DNA of 64,000 nt, taken from positions 2,046,001 through 2,110,000 of the forward strand of contig OX442316.1 of NCBI GenBank assembly GCA_949358305.1. Direction: 5' to 3'. Below, piece by piece: positions 1 to 9,791 of this stretch. The notes beneath the pieces are model-generated. The model saw nothing but the letters and a program-made list of their open reading frames with translations. It made no database searches and was not told the origin of the DNA. This DNA is from Strigamia acuminata. Its lineage: Eukaryota; Arthropoda; Chilopoda; Geophilomorpha; Linotaeniidae. The translations under genes and the position numbers were made by a program. The number at the start of each line of letters is the position of its first letter. Position 1 is the first letter of the stretch.

Positions 1-60
1 GTATAATTTCAAAACCATTTTGCATTTAAGACAATTTTCACTGCAATTTAAATTTTTTAG

Positions 61-1833
61 TTTACACATTGGACCTGATCGAGTGGTTGTTTTGTCATCA
101 TTCAAGCTAATCAAAGAAGCTTTCCATAAACAGGGCAATTGTTTTGAAGAACGACCAGAAAGTTTTAGAGAGCTAGTCAATTGTGATTCACAAACAGGTA
201 AAAGCAATGAGTGCTATCTTAAAGTCATTTAAAATTGTTCATATTTTTAAAACCAGTCTAAATGTAAAATTTTATATTTTAAAAGTCCTTTGTTGAAAAA
301 AAATTCAGTTTTTCATACAATACAATCAATTTTACATCAGACTATCATTATTCCGAAAAATTTATGTACGTACCTGTCTTTCTTTAACGCAAATGATGTA
401 TGTTATTACTACTTCATAAGGTTTGACGGCATCTGTTGGTGAGCCACAAATAGAATTACGCCGTTTTATCATTCACGCACTATGCAACCTTGGAATTGGC
501 AAAGCGAGTATTGAACCAAAAATTCGGGTCGGTAGTAAATTATTTTGTGTAAACGAGATTGTGGAACTTAAAATGCTTCTACTTTAAGGATGAAATTGAA
601 TGCGTAATTGAAGAAATAAAAAAATGAAAGGAAAACCAAGGGATTTATTCCAATTGCTGAAAGAGAGTTTTACCAATACAATGTTCGTAATCGTCTTTGG
701 AAAAAGATTGCAATACGACGACAAGAGACTTTTCAGCGTGTGATGGAACTATCTGAGGCAATGGTTAAAGCTGTTGGAATCAACCAGTGGGCTCGATTCT
801 TGCCACAATTTCTCATCAAACAGTTTGGAATTTCACACCCTATGTAATTACATTAAACATTTACTTACTATTGATTTCAGCAATTCTTTATTTTCATAAC
901 AGAGAAATAATCTCCCGGTTCTACCAGCTATTTTTGGATGAAGTGACTGAATATTGTAAAATGCAGAAAGATCAAATAAGTGATGTAGATTCTTTTATAA
1001 ATATTTGGAGAACTGAAGCTACTAGGCTGAATTCAACTTCCACTCGTAGGCATGTTCATTTATAAATAAACGCAAATCTGTTTGAACTTTTACTTTTCAG
1101 TGCAGAAATTATCACAAGTTCTGGTTGAGTTGTTTGGTGCTGGAACCGATACAACAAGTACAACGTTAGGATGGGGTATTCTGTATTTAATTAAATACCC
1201 AAAAGTCCAAAAAAAACTGCAACAAGAGATTGACAATGTGATAGGAAAAGAAAGAGCTCCATCCATGGCTGATCAAAAACTGATGCCTTACACTGAAGCC
1301 ACCATCATGGAGATCAGCAGAATGTCTTCAGTTGCACCTTTATTACTTCCACATTAGTTAGTTATGAAAAAGGAAACAATTCTCAATTAAAACCATTTTC
1401 ATTCATTTTTCTTTCAGTACAACCGAAGATACAACACTGGAAGGTTATTTCATTCCAAAGGACACAACAGTGTTATCCAACCTCTGGGCTGTACATATGA
1501 ATGCAGAAATATTTCCAGAACCTGAATGTTTTAAACCAGAACGATTTCTAACGGAAGACAGCAAGATAAAGCGTGTAGAAGAATTGATTCCCTTTTCAAT
1601 TGGTATGTACCAGAAACAAATGATTTATCCAGTTTGAATTGAGCATAAAGTGTTTATGTTTAGGTAAGCGGCAATGTGTTGGCGAGGCATTGGCTCGAAT
1701 GCAATTATTTCTGTTTCTGACATCACTTTTGCAACACTTCACTTTTAGCAAGGATAGTGATGTGATCCTAGATTATTCTTATTCGATCGTTGTGAAACCA
1801 AAACATCAAAACATAAATGCTATTTTACGCTAA
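61..1833 (+). pseudogene. Cytochrome P450, CYP2 clan (locus A), frameshifted; exon 1 outside window
   Basis: Exons 2-8 are visible at 61-197, 421-527, 589-843, 903-1045, 1101-1356, 1418-1602 and 1664-1833. The window opens at the first bases of intron 1. The I-helix motif AGTDTTS, the K-helix EISR, the FKPERF motif and the haem loop FSIGKRQCVG are all intact. Exon 4 is broken twice relative to locus C: one A is missing from an A-run, which makes a TGA at 625-627, and two extra bases sit near 724-727. Exon 4 is therefore 255 nt instead of 254. Exon 5 has one extra in-frame codon. The family are haem-thiolate monooxygenases anchored in the ER. Locus C is the closest relative in the window. I infer a recently dead gene, because splice sites and the other exons are still good. 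An assembly error in the A-run could explain one lesion but hardly both. Confidence 0.85.
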
Positions 1834-1963
1834 TTCAAAATGTTTCTTTCACTGCACACATTATGATAATTGATAAGCATACTAGTACAAATGTTAAAAG
1901 TAATAAATTCAGTATTCACTTGACCAGTTTGCAATTATGGTAGCATGACTAATGACTGATAAG

Positions 1964-2276
1964 GGGCCGTCCATAAATTACGTAACGCTCCAAGGGGTGG
2001 GGGAGGGGGGGGTTCAGATTTTGTTACGGGTCATTAGTAAGGGAGAGGGGGGGTTCTCAATAATGTTACGGTCCATGAAAATTTTTTTTTAATGTTTTAA
2101 AATTGAAAATATACGCAGTTTTGAGACTGATTATTGAAAATTTTTGGGCGGGGTGATTTCAGTTTTGTTACATAATTAGTGGGGTGGGGGTTTGGGAATT
2201 TGTTACAGCCTTGTTACAGAGGGGAGAGGGGGTCTAAAATGCCCAAAATTGGCATTATGTAATTTATTGACGGCCC
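1964..2276. mobile_element. MITE with GGGCCGTCCATAAATTACGTAA-type terminal inverted repeats
   Basis: The left end reads GGGCCGTCCATAAATTACGT and the right end is its inverted near-copy, closing with ttattgacggccc. The interior is G-rich on this strand (runs of 5-8 G) and has no ORF. A length of about 313 bp with inverted ends fits a non-autonomous DNA transposon. It lies in the 3' flank of locus A. No target duplication was established. Confidence 0.75.
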
Positions 2277-3056
2277 ATTATAAAACTTCAAGCATACGTC
2301 AGTTCATTTTCCAAGCAGCAGAATGATGCAGATGTTGGTGCAATGTATAGTCTAGAAGTCTATACCATAGAGTTAGGAGAATAAGAGCTGGCACTCTTTC
2401 TCGGTGCCTTTGTTGTCAGTGTAATCATGTTGTAATCACGTTGCGTCATGAAACATCATATGGATGATGGCGTCCTCGTGTGGTTAAGCTGCAAAATGGT
2501 GTTGCTTAGCTACCAAGCGGCAATGTATTGCAGCTGACATGACAGATTAAATATTAGTACTTTTCTTTTTGGTTCCCAAAAAGCAAGTCACTTTAGGGAC
2601 AGTATTAGTTAAGAATTCAACAATTTAAATCATTTATCTTATTTTATTGTGTGTTTAATTGGCATTTGTAAACTTAGAGGTATCACATGTTGATCACCAG
2701 CGCAAGTGTCATTTCTGGGGGATTGGAGGAGTTTCAAATTATAAATTGTAAAATGTAATAATAACGTAATGGTAATGGTAACTAGACTCACTAAGAAGTA
2801 ACAGTAAAGTTGGTAACTAGTTACTTTTTTGACTAAATAATTGTAACTATAACTAGTTACCAAATTACAGTAACGCGTGCAACCCTGGGCGCTAACAAAC
2901 TTGAAAACATCATCATTGCAAATTTTACTGCTTTCCACGGATAAATAAATCCAATTTCTCACTTACCTGTATCTGGAAAACTGTGTCGTGAAAACTTAGG
3001 AAATGTTAATGAATAATGAATGATGTAATGACCTACTGCTATTACAACTGCATAAG
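2277..3056. other. Intergenic, no gene; hAT-like fragment near 2,750-2,888
   Basis: I see no supported gene. On the minus strand the stretch 2,750-2,888 starts CAGGGTTGCACGCGTTAC and is followed by repeated GTAACTAGTTAC-type words. This resembles the end of a hAT-family non-autonomous element. The second terminus was not found. Confidence 0.4.
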
Positions 3057-3538
3057 GTTTGTTATCGGCAGTTGGTGCACCACGGAATGAATTACGCCTT
3101 TATACCCTATACACGCTGCTGATTGTGCTGAATCTTGGAATTGGAAAAGCGAGTTTAGAACCCAAAATTCAGGTCAGTATTCCGTGCAAACGAGACTGTG
3201 GAATATAAAATCTATCTCTTTTCAGGATGAAATTGAATGTGTGATTGAAAAAGTAAAAAAATTGAAAGGAAAACCAACGGACTTTGACTAATTGCAAAAA
3301 AAAGGGTGTGATCAATACAATTTTCGTAATCATGTTGTATTGAATCGTATTGAAGAATTAATTCCCTTTTCAATTGGTATATAGCTTACAAAAAAATGAT
3401 TTATCCAGTTTAAATAATCGTAATTTGTTGATCTTTAGGTAAGCGGCAATGCATTGGCGAGGCATTGGCTCGAATGATCATTCTTAGTCAGTCGTCTTAG
3501 AACCAAAACGTCAAAAAATAATTGCTATTTTATGCTAA
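3057..3538 (+). pseudogene. Decayed P450 relic (exons 3, part of 4, end of 7, part of 8)
   Basis: Recognisable pieces in order are: exon 3 (3,057 to about 3,175), the start of exon 4 from about 3,225 with an internal TAA, the end of exon 7 (ATTCCCTTTTCAATTG then a donor), and exon 8 around the haem loop (GTAAGCGGCAATGCATTGGC) ending at the TAA at 3,536-3,538. Exons 1, 2, 5 and 6 and most of 7 are missing, and exon 8 has an internal deletion. Its downstream flank (about 4,030-4,230) matches the 3' flank of locus C, so this is probably the decayed counterpart of C in an older copy of the array block. Confidence 0.8.
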
Positions 3539-4890
3539 TTCAGCTTTTTAAAGGCTTTTATTTAACTTGACTTGAATGTTTGTTTGTTTGTGTTTCAACT
3601 TCTGGTTTGTGTAATTTCCAAAAGAAATGAATTGAAAAATTAATTATAAGATTGGAAAGTAGACTTTTCTGGTGCAGTTTTTGGGCTACTTTCCAATTAT
3701 AACAATAAAATTGATATTAAGAGTAAGCAAACCGGAACGCCACCTGGCGGAATCCGTGTCTTTTAATGGATGCCAAACTGTTCACCCCGATTCGCTTTTT
3801 GATGTTTTCAGTATCAAAAATGGTTTGTTAAATTCTGAAACCAGACTAAACCTTTTTAAAATAAAAATTCCTATCTGCCCATATATTTTGTTTTTTATAT
3901 TGTTAAGCAAAAGTTCTTTGTTAAAACGCTTTTTGGCACGGCAAACAGGAAACAATCTGCAGTAGTAGCGCACTCTGGCGGCGATTTAAAGCACCAATAT
4001 AATCCTTATTCAAAAAACTTGATTTTTTTATATTTAGTTGTTTGGTTTCACTTCATACATTATGATGCCTATAAAAATGTCAAAATCAGTATTTAGTTGA
4101 CCAGTTTATAATTAACATAAAAAAACAAACCATAAGTCAGTTCACTCTTCTAGCACCAGAATTATGTAGATATGATATTGATGCAGTCATGCCTACAATC
4201 TAGACTGTATCACTGAAATAACATAACAAAAGAAAAGAAGGTGCTGAGTCATAAATATATTGATATCAACTCTATATGTAAGATGATATATAGTACAACC
4301 AGATATATTTACTTAAAAAGGTAATATAGTTGTCATATATATATGATACTTAAAACATAACTGATTGTATACGTTTTCTCTCATCTGTGTGAACTGCGAA
4401 CTAAATTGTATCACATTCAGCAGATGCATTCTAACGTCATTTAAACTTGTTTATATGTTTTGGGTCGTTTCGTTGTACTTAGCCGCATCTTAAGAAAACA
4501 GACTCGGGAAACTCAATTGACAATGAATAGAGGCCGGATAAATGCATAAATGCATACAAATAAGTTTTATTGAAAAAAAAGCCGAAATTGGCGATAAATG
4601 CATATTTCGGAAAAATAAAAAATAAGTGCATAAATCGCCATTTTTCCGAAAAAAATGGCGATTTGTGACTAGAACTAACTAGGAATAATTCTTCATTGTC
4701 AATGAAGAATTATTCCTAATTAGTTCTAAGTTTAAAAAAATTTAGTTTTATTCCAGGTGTTTTGTTCATGCTGTTGATAACAAACACATATAAACAATAA
4801 TTGGTCTAGATTTGATGATAACATTTTTTTCTTGATATGCTCAACCAATCTACGCTGATAATAAAGAAATGCCATTCTGCTACATTCAGG
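3539..4890. other. Intergenic spacer, AT-rich, no gene
   Basis: This holds the 3' flank copied from a C-like locus, short TA-rich microsatellites around 4,250-4,350, and the 5' flank of gene B. The segment from about 4,240 onward aligns by eye with 12,640-12,674 plus 13,842-14,540 upstream of gene D. That comparison reveals the solo LTR insertion there. Confidence 0.6.
4671..4727. repeat. 57-bp near-perfect hairpin upstream of gene B
   Basis: Two 28-base arms starting AGAACTAACTAGGAATAATT are inverted around a single T, with one mismatch (27 of 28). It lies about 200 bp upstream of the gene B promoter. The equivalent position upstream of gene D lacks the full hairpin. Confidence 0.8.
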
Positions 4891-4899
4891 TATAAAATC
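4891..4899 (+). promoter_or_regulatory. TATA box of P450 gene B
   Basis: The sequence tataaaatc lies about 40 bases before the start codon, within a block conserved upstream of all the P450 copies: ctgctgcatt, TATA-like word, tcattttaaatttgagctc. The same position carries ttataaaa (gene C, about 9,746), gtatgaaat (gene D, about 14,499), ttatataag (gene E, about 21,884) and tttatataag (locus F, about 44,295). Transcription probably starts near the gagctc block. Confidence 0.6.
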
Positions 4900-4929
4900 A
4901 TTTTAAATTTGAGCTAGATGACTGACACC

Positions 4930-7585
4930 ATGATGTGGAATGATCCCTGGGTTAACACTGTTGGGCTGTTATTGGTAGCTGCAACTTTGTGGATTATTAA
5001 CGTCTACTTGAAAAGTCCAAAAAATCTACCACCTGGACCCACAGGAGTTCCAATTTTGGGATATATGCCCTTTTTAGGCACCAAACCTCATCTCAGCCTT
5101 ACCAAATTAAATGAAAAATATGGAGACTTATTTACGTGAGTAATTTCAAAACCATTTTGCATTCAAGACAATTTTCATTTCAATTCATTATAATTTACAT
5201 TTTCTAAGTCAATATTCACAGATAGCGTAAATGACTAAAAATAAGTGAATTAAGGAAAATAAATAAATTTGAGCATAATGTTTGTTAACCATAACCAGTT
5301 TGAATGCACCTATTGAATTTATTTTATTATTTATTTGTTTCTTAGTTTACACATTGGACCTGATCGAGTGGTTGTTTTGTCATCATTCAAGCTAATCAAA
5401 GAAGCTTTCATTAAACAGGGCAATTTTTATGACGAAAGACCTGAAAGTTTTGGTGAGATGCTCCATTGTGATTCACAAACAGGTACAATCGGTAACATAA
5501 CTTCACACGGTTTTCCAGATATATAAAATTTGATATTTTTATCTTGAAAACTTTCCATATAAAATTTATAACTGTTGCACCACACCAATGTAGTCATTCT
5601 CAACTATTGTAACTACCGTACATCTTCAATGTTTATTGTGTATACTACAGTGTGTTACAAAAGTATAAACACCTGTTTTAACACGAGAAAAAAATATGGC
5701 TTTAAATGTCTTTGAATTGATGAAAAGTTAATGTAAATCTAAATATATTCTTGTATTACTACTTCTGAAGGTTTGTCATCGTCAGTTGGTGCCCCGCGTA
5801 TAGAATTACGTCGTTTTATCCTATCCACGCTACGCAACCTTGGAATTGGTAAAGCGAGTATAGAACCTCAAATTCAGGTCAGTTGTTCATCATTTCTTGT
5901 AAATGAGATTGTGGAAAATAAAATGTATTTACTTTAAGGATGAAATCGATTTCCTAATTGAAGAAATGAAAAATTTGAAAGGAAAAGCAACAGACATACA
6001 CCATTTGCTGAAAAAGAGTGTGACCAATACAGTTTTTGTAATCCTGTTTGGAAAAAGAATGAAATACAGCGACAAAACCTTTCAGGGTGTGATTGAACTT
6101 TCAGATGCATTCGCTAAAACTGTTGGAATCAACCAGTGGGCTCGATTTCTGCCACAATTTCTCAACAAAATGTTTGGAATTTCGCAGCCTAAGTAATTAA
6201 AAAGTCATTAGCAATAAATAACTTTTTTTTATCATAATTTACACACCATATTTTGCGGACCATAAGACGCACTTTTTACTTTGAAAAGTAGACCAAAAAT
6301 TGGGTTGCATCTTATGGTAAGAAGAGCTTCTTATTGTCCGAACTTATGCACGATATGTGGCAAATCGGAGATCCCATAAAATTATATCAGGGAACCCCAT
6401 GAAAATAATAATTAAAAATTGAATTTAACAATTTTTTCTATGTACGTGAAATTTTTTTTTAGTCCGATCGATGAGCCTTAACTTTTTTTTCTAAAAATTG
6501 AATGGTAAATTTAGGGTCTTGTGGTCCGATATGTCTAATCGCCCGCAAAATACGGTAAATTATTTTGCGTCGATTCTCTCTTCTTCCAGAGAAGTCAACT
6601 ACCAATTATACAAGCTAATTTTGGCCGAAGTGACTGAATATTATGAACTCCAGAAAAATCAAACTGTTGAAAACAGTTTTAAAAGTGCTTGGAAAACTGA
6701 AGCTTCTAAGTCAAATTCAACTTATACATGTAAGCATTTATATTTTCAAATATAATAATGTAGCATAAGATGCAATTAGAAAAGTGGAGAAACCAACTCC
6801 AGCTCCACCAGTGATCAAAAATTGATGACTTATATTCATTTTCTACTTTACAGTGCAAAAATTATCACTAGTTCTGGTTGAGTTGTTTCTTGGTGGAGCC
6901 GATACCACAAGTACAACTATAGAATGGGGAATTCTCTATTTAATCAAATATCCAGAAGTCCAAACAAAACTGCAACAAGAGATTGACAATGTGATAGGAA
7001 GAGAGAGAGCTCCAACCATGTCTGACCAAAAACTGATGCCTTACACTGAAGCCACCATCATGGAAATTAGCAGAATTGCTTCAATTGCACCATTAGCGCT
7101 TCCACATTAGTTAGTTATAAAAAAGAAAACAATTCTCAATTAAAACCATTTCCATTCATTTTCTTTCAGTACAACCGAAGATACGACACTGGAAGGTTAT
7201 TTTATTCCAAAGGACACAACAGTGATATCCAACCTTTGGGCTGTACACAGGAATCCAGAAACATTTCCCGAACCTGGATGTTTTAAACCTGAACGATTTC
7301 TAACGGAAGACAACAAGATAAAGCGTGTTGAGGAATTGATTCCCTTTTCAATTGGTATATACAAAAAATAAAATGACTCACCTAGTTTAAATGAGCGTAA
7401 TGTGTTGATCTTTAGGCAAGCGGCAATGTATTGGCGAGGCATTGGCTCGAATGCAATTATTTCTGTATCTGACAACTCTTTTGCAACACTTCACATTCAC
7501 CAAAGATGATGATGTGATATTCGATTGTGCTTATTCCGTCGTCTTGGAACCAAAACATCAAAAAATAAATTTTAAGTTACACTAA
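4930..7585 (+). CDS. Cytochrome P450 monooxygenase, CYP2 clan (gene B)
   Basis: Eight coding exons: 4930-5135, 5346-5482, 5771-5877, 5939-6192, 6590-6729, 6854-7109, 7170-7354 and 7416-7585. They join to 1,455 nt (484 residues) with GT-AG introns throughout. The start is set at the second of two in-frame ATGs because the MMWNDP start is shared with the other copies; the upstream ATG at 4,918 would add four residues. Visible parts are an N-terminal membrane anchor (about residues 8-25), the hinge [12 protein letters not shown], the I-helix GGADTTS, the K-helix EISR, FKPERF, and the haem-binding loop FSIGKRQCIG with its cysteine thiolate ligand. It should be an ER-bound monooxygenase using P450 reductase. 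The substrate cannot be read from sequence. Intron 4 carries a MITE shared with gene D, the closest paralogue. Confidence 0.92.
6246..6555. mobile_element. MITE in intron 4 of gene B
   Basis: The ends are inverted: ccatattttgcgg on the left and ccgcaaaatacgg on the right. Secondary inverted words follow (gaccataagacgc and the reversed ggtccgatatgtc). About 310 bp, no ORF. An older copy sits at the same intron position in gene D, so the insertion predates the B/D duplication. Confidence 0.75.
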
Positions 7586-8323
7586 TTCAGCATCTCTGTA
7601 GCTGCACACATTGTATGTATAAAAGTGTATACACCTCGGTACCTATGGTACCTAAGGTAATAATAAAAAGTAAACCATAAGCCAGTTACCTCCCAAGCAA
7701 TAAAATGATGTGGACACGATATCGTGCAATACAGTCTATAGTCTAGACTGTATTGTTTTTCATATGACTGATGGTTATATTTTGTATAGTAATGTGAACC
7801 ATAACTTGCGATAGAGTACGCTGTTTAGTCTAAATTACTCAATGAATATATTTTAGCCATGTTTTACAAGATGATCTATTCTGAAGGCATTCTTAAAGCA
7901 GCTATTTTGCTAACTGTTGCAACTTCAAATCGGAGTCAGCCCTCAAGTAAACTCAAGAAACTTGGACTGACTGATGCGTTTCGAGTGTTTGATTGTACGG
8001 ATGCTGTCGGATTGTAGTTGGATGCATTTGGATTGGAGTCTCGAAGCGACCGGTCGGTTGTAGAAAATTTACATGAATGTAGTTTATTGGAAAAATAGGT
8101 GGCGCTGCTGTAACAGCGTCACAGAATAAAACAATGGTCAAGGATGACCAATAGAGTGTGAAACTCTCCACTGACACGGACAGTGAGGACAAACCATGGC
8201 ACAATCCATCTGATACTAATGAGGATGATTCATAAAACCACACAAAGTAAAGCGGACAAATTTAAGTTTATTAAAGCAGATAATTAAACAAGGATATTTA
8301 AACACTGTTGTGTTTATTTTTAG
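7586..8323. other. Intergenic 3' flank of gene B, no gene
   Basis: The first ~170 bases match the 3' flank of gene D (17,153-17,325). The rest shows no supported coding sequence or repeat. Confidence 0.6.
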
Positions 8324-8555
8324 GCATGCTGCACTGCCCTAGCAAGGCATTAGCTCGAATGCAATTATTTTTGTTTCTAACATCGCTTTTTCAACACTTC
8401 ACATTCATGCTTTGAAATCCAGAAAGCTCAGTGATGACGATAGTTTTATAAATACTTGGAGAACTGAAGCTACTAAGTCAAATTCAACTTTCATTTTCAA
8501 ATAAACGCAAATCTATTAAATTTTTAATTTTTAGTGCAGAAATTATCACAAGTTA
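8324..8555 (+). pseudogene. Shuffled P450 relic: exon 8, exon 5, start of exon 6
   Basis: A splice-acceptor-like tag precedes an exon 8 fragment covering the haem-loop region and the following helix (8,324 to about 8,408). This abuts a piece of exon 5 (about 8,409-8,500), and then intron 5 and the first ~20 bases of exon 6 follow (8,535-8,555). The order 8-5-6 is not that of a working gene. The haem-loop cysteine region is altered (ctgcactgccctagc). This is a rearranged remnant. Confidence 0.75.
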
Positions 8556-9274
8556 ACATTGTTGATAGATTGTTGAGATTAAGCGCCATCTATTGATGGG
8601 AAATGTTTTCCATCTTGGTATTGTGAGGTTTGCTTGTGAGCATGTGGTTAGGTTAAGGTTTGCCATTAATTGGAGTTGGCACCAGTCGCTATTTCCGTTG
8701 CTGGCGCTGGTTTACATTTCCGCCAAAAAGAAATGTCCTCTTTTAAAGTAGTAGCAACATTTTAAAATCAATCACATTGTTTCCAGATGTATGAAATGGT
8801 GCTGAGATTTTAAGTTGTAAAAAGTTATCAGTGTTTTTGAGTTTATTGGCTCTTTACCCAAAGACATGTTTGGTTCTACTTTAGAAACAGGTAACTTTTG
8901 GAGGCCCTAAACCAGGAAATAAATTTGCACAAAATTCCAAACGAAATCATTTTTTTTCTTGATTTCTACAATTTGAAAGCAGGGAAAGTTGAGAGAAACA
9001 GAATGCTTTTACTATCAATTTGAGGGTAACTACATACAATAACGACGCCCTGACGAGGCTCCAGGAGCCTCCTTGGAAAAGTGAGTTGGTAAAAAATGCA
9101 AAAAAAAGGCACCTTGTAAAATCTGATTGCGATGTGTGTTAACATGCTGATAACATACTTAAACAATTTTTTATTGATTGTGACAACTAGTTTGTGCCTG
9201 ATAATAAAGACATTTTAATCTGTTGCGTTCACGTATAAAAACATTTTCAATTTGAGCTCCACCATCTTGACTCC
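8556..9274. other. Intergenic, no gene
   Basis: Nothing supported as coding. It begins with the recurrent word gcgccatctattg (near 8,583) seen at many repeat ends in this window. It ends with a copy of the P450 promoter block (cacgtataaaaacattttca) ahead of the exon 1 scrap at 9,275. Confidence 0.5.
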
Positions 9275-9319
9275 ATGATGTGGAATGATCCTTTGGTTAG
9301 CACTGTTGGGCTGCTATTG
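9275..9319 (+). pseudogene. P450 exon 1 fragment with its promoter
   Basis: The start codon and the first 15 codons ([15 protein letters not shown]) are present with the TATA-like block in front. They are cut off at 9,319, where unrelated sequence begins. It lies about 470 bp ahead of gene C exon 1. Confidence 0.8.
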
Positions 9320-9343
9320 CAAAAGAAACAATTTTCTATTCAA

Positions 9344-9791
9344 ACCTGATCATTGAATCTGGTACTTGTATAGGATATCTAGTGGAAATCCCAGTTATTT
9401 CCCACCCTAGTCTGATTGAGATACTACTGTTTCTACAGCATGAACATCTGCCGTCTGCCTCAAACTAGTATTTCTGTTGTTTCCCCAGATCTCGGTGTAA
9501 ATGCAAGGTTGGATTAGTGCTAAAATGCAAAGCTTGCATGACCTAAAGCCCAAGGCAAGTACTACTTCCTGATTATTGGTGATTAGTTATTTTCCTGGGG
9601 ATGGTCTATTCATGCTGCAGATAATCTATTTAAACAGTCATTTCTCATTTGTGTTGATTTTCTGATAAAAAAATTTAAAGAATTTTTTATTGATAGTAAC
9701 AATCAGTCTGTGCTGATACAATAGAAATTTTAATCTGCTGCATTTTTATAAAAAAAATCATTTTAAATTTGAGCTCCATAACAGAGACACC
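9344..9791 (+). promoter_or_regulatory. Conserved 5' flank and promoter of gene C
   Basis: This stretch is recognisably the same as 43,934-44,341 upstream of locus F. Shared words include acatctgccgtctgcctcaa, ctagtatttctgttgtttcc and the TATA-bearing block just before the start codon. Part of it also precedes gene E. Conservation over ~400 bp between paralogues could mean shared regulation or simply recent duplication. Confidence 0.55.

Noticed and set aside
2639-2962. 107-residue minus-strand frame
   Set aside because: Built from GTAACTAGTTAC-type transposon words; no protein-like features.
3672-3973. Two opposing frames of 63-97 residues
   Set aside because: No recognisable domain, no splice or promoter context, and they lie in the decayed flank of a P450 relic.
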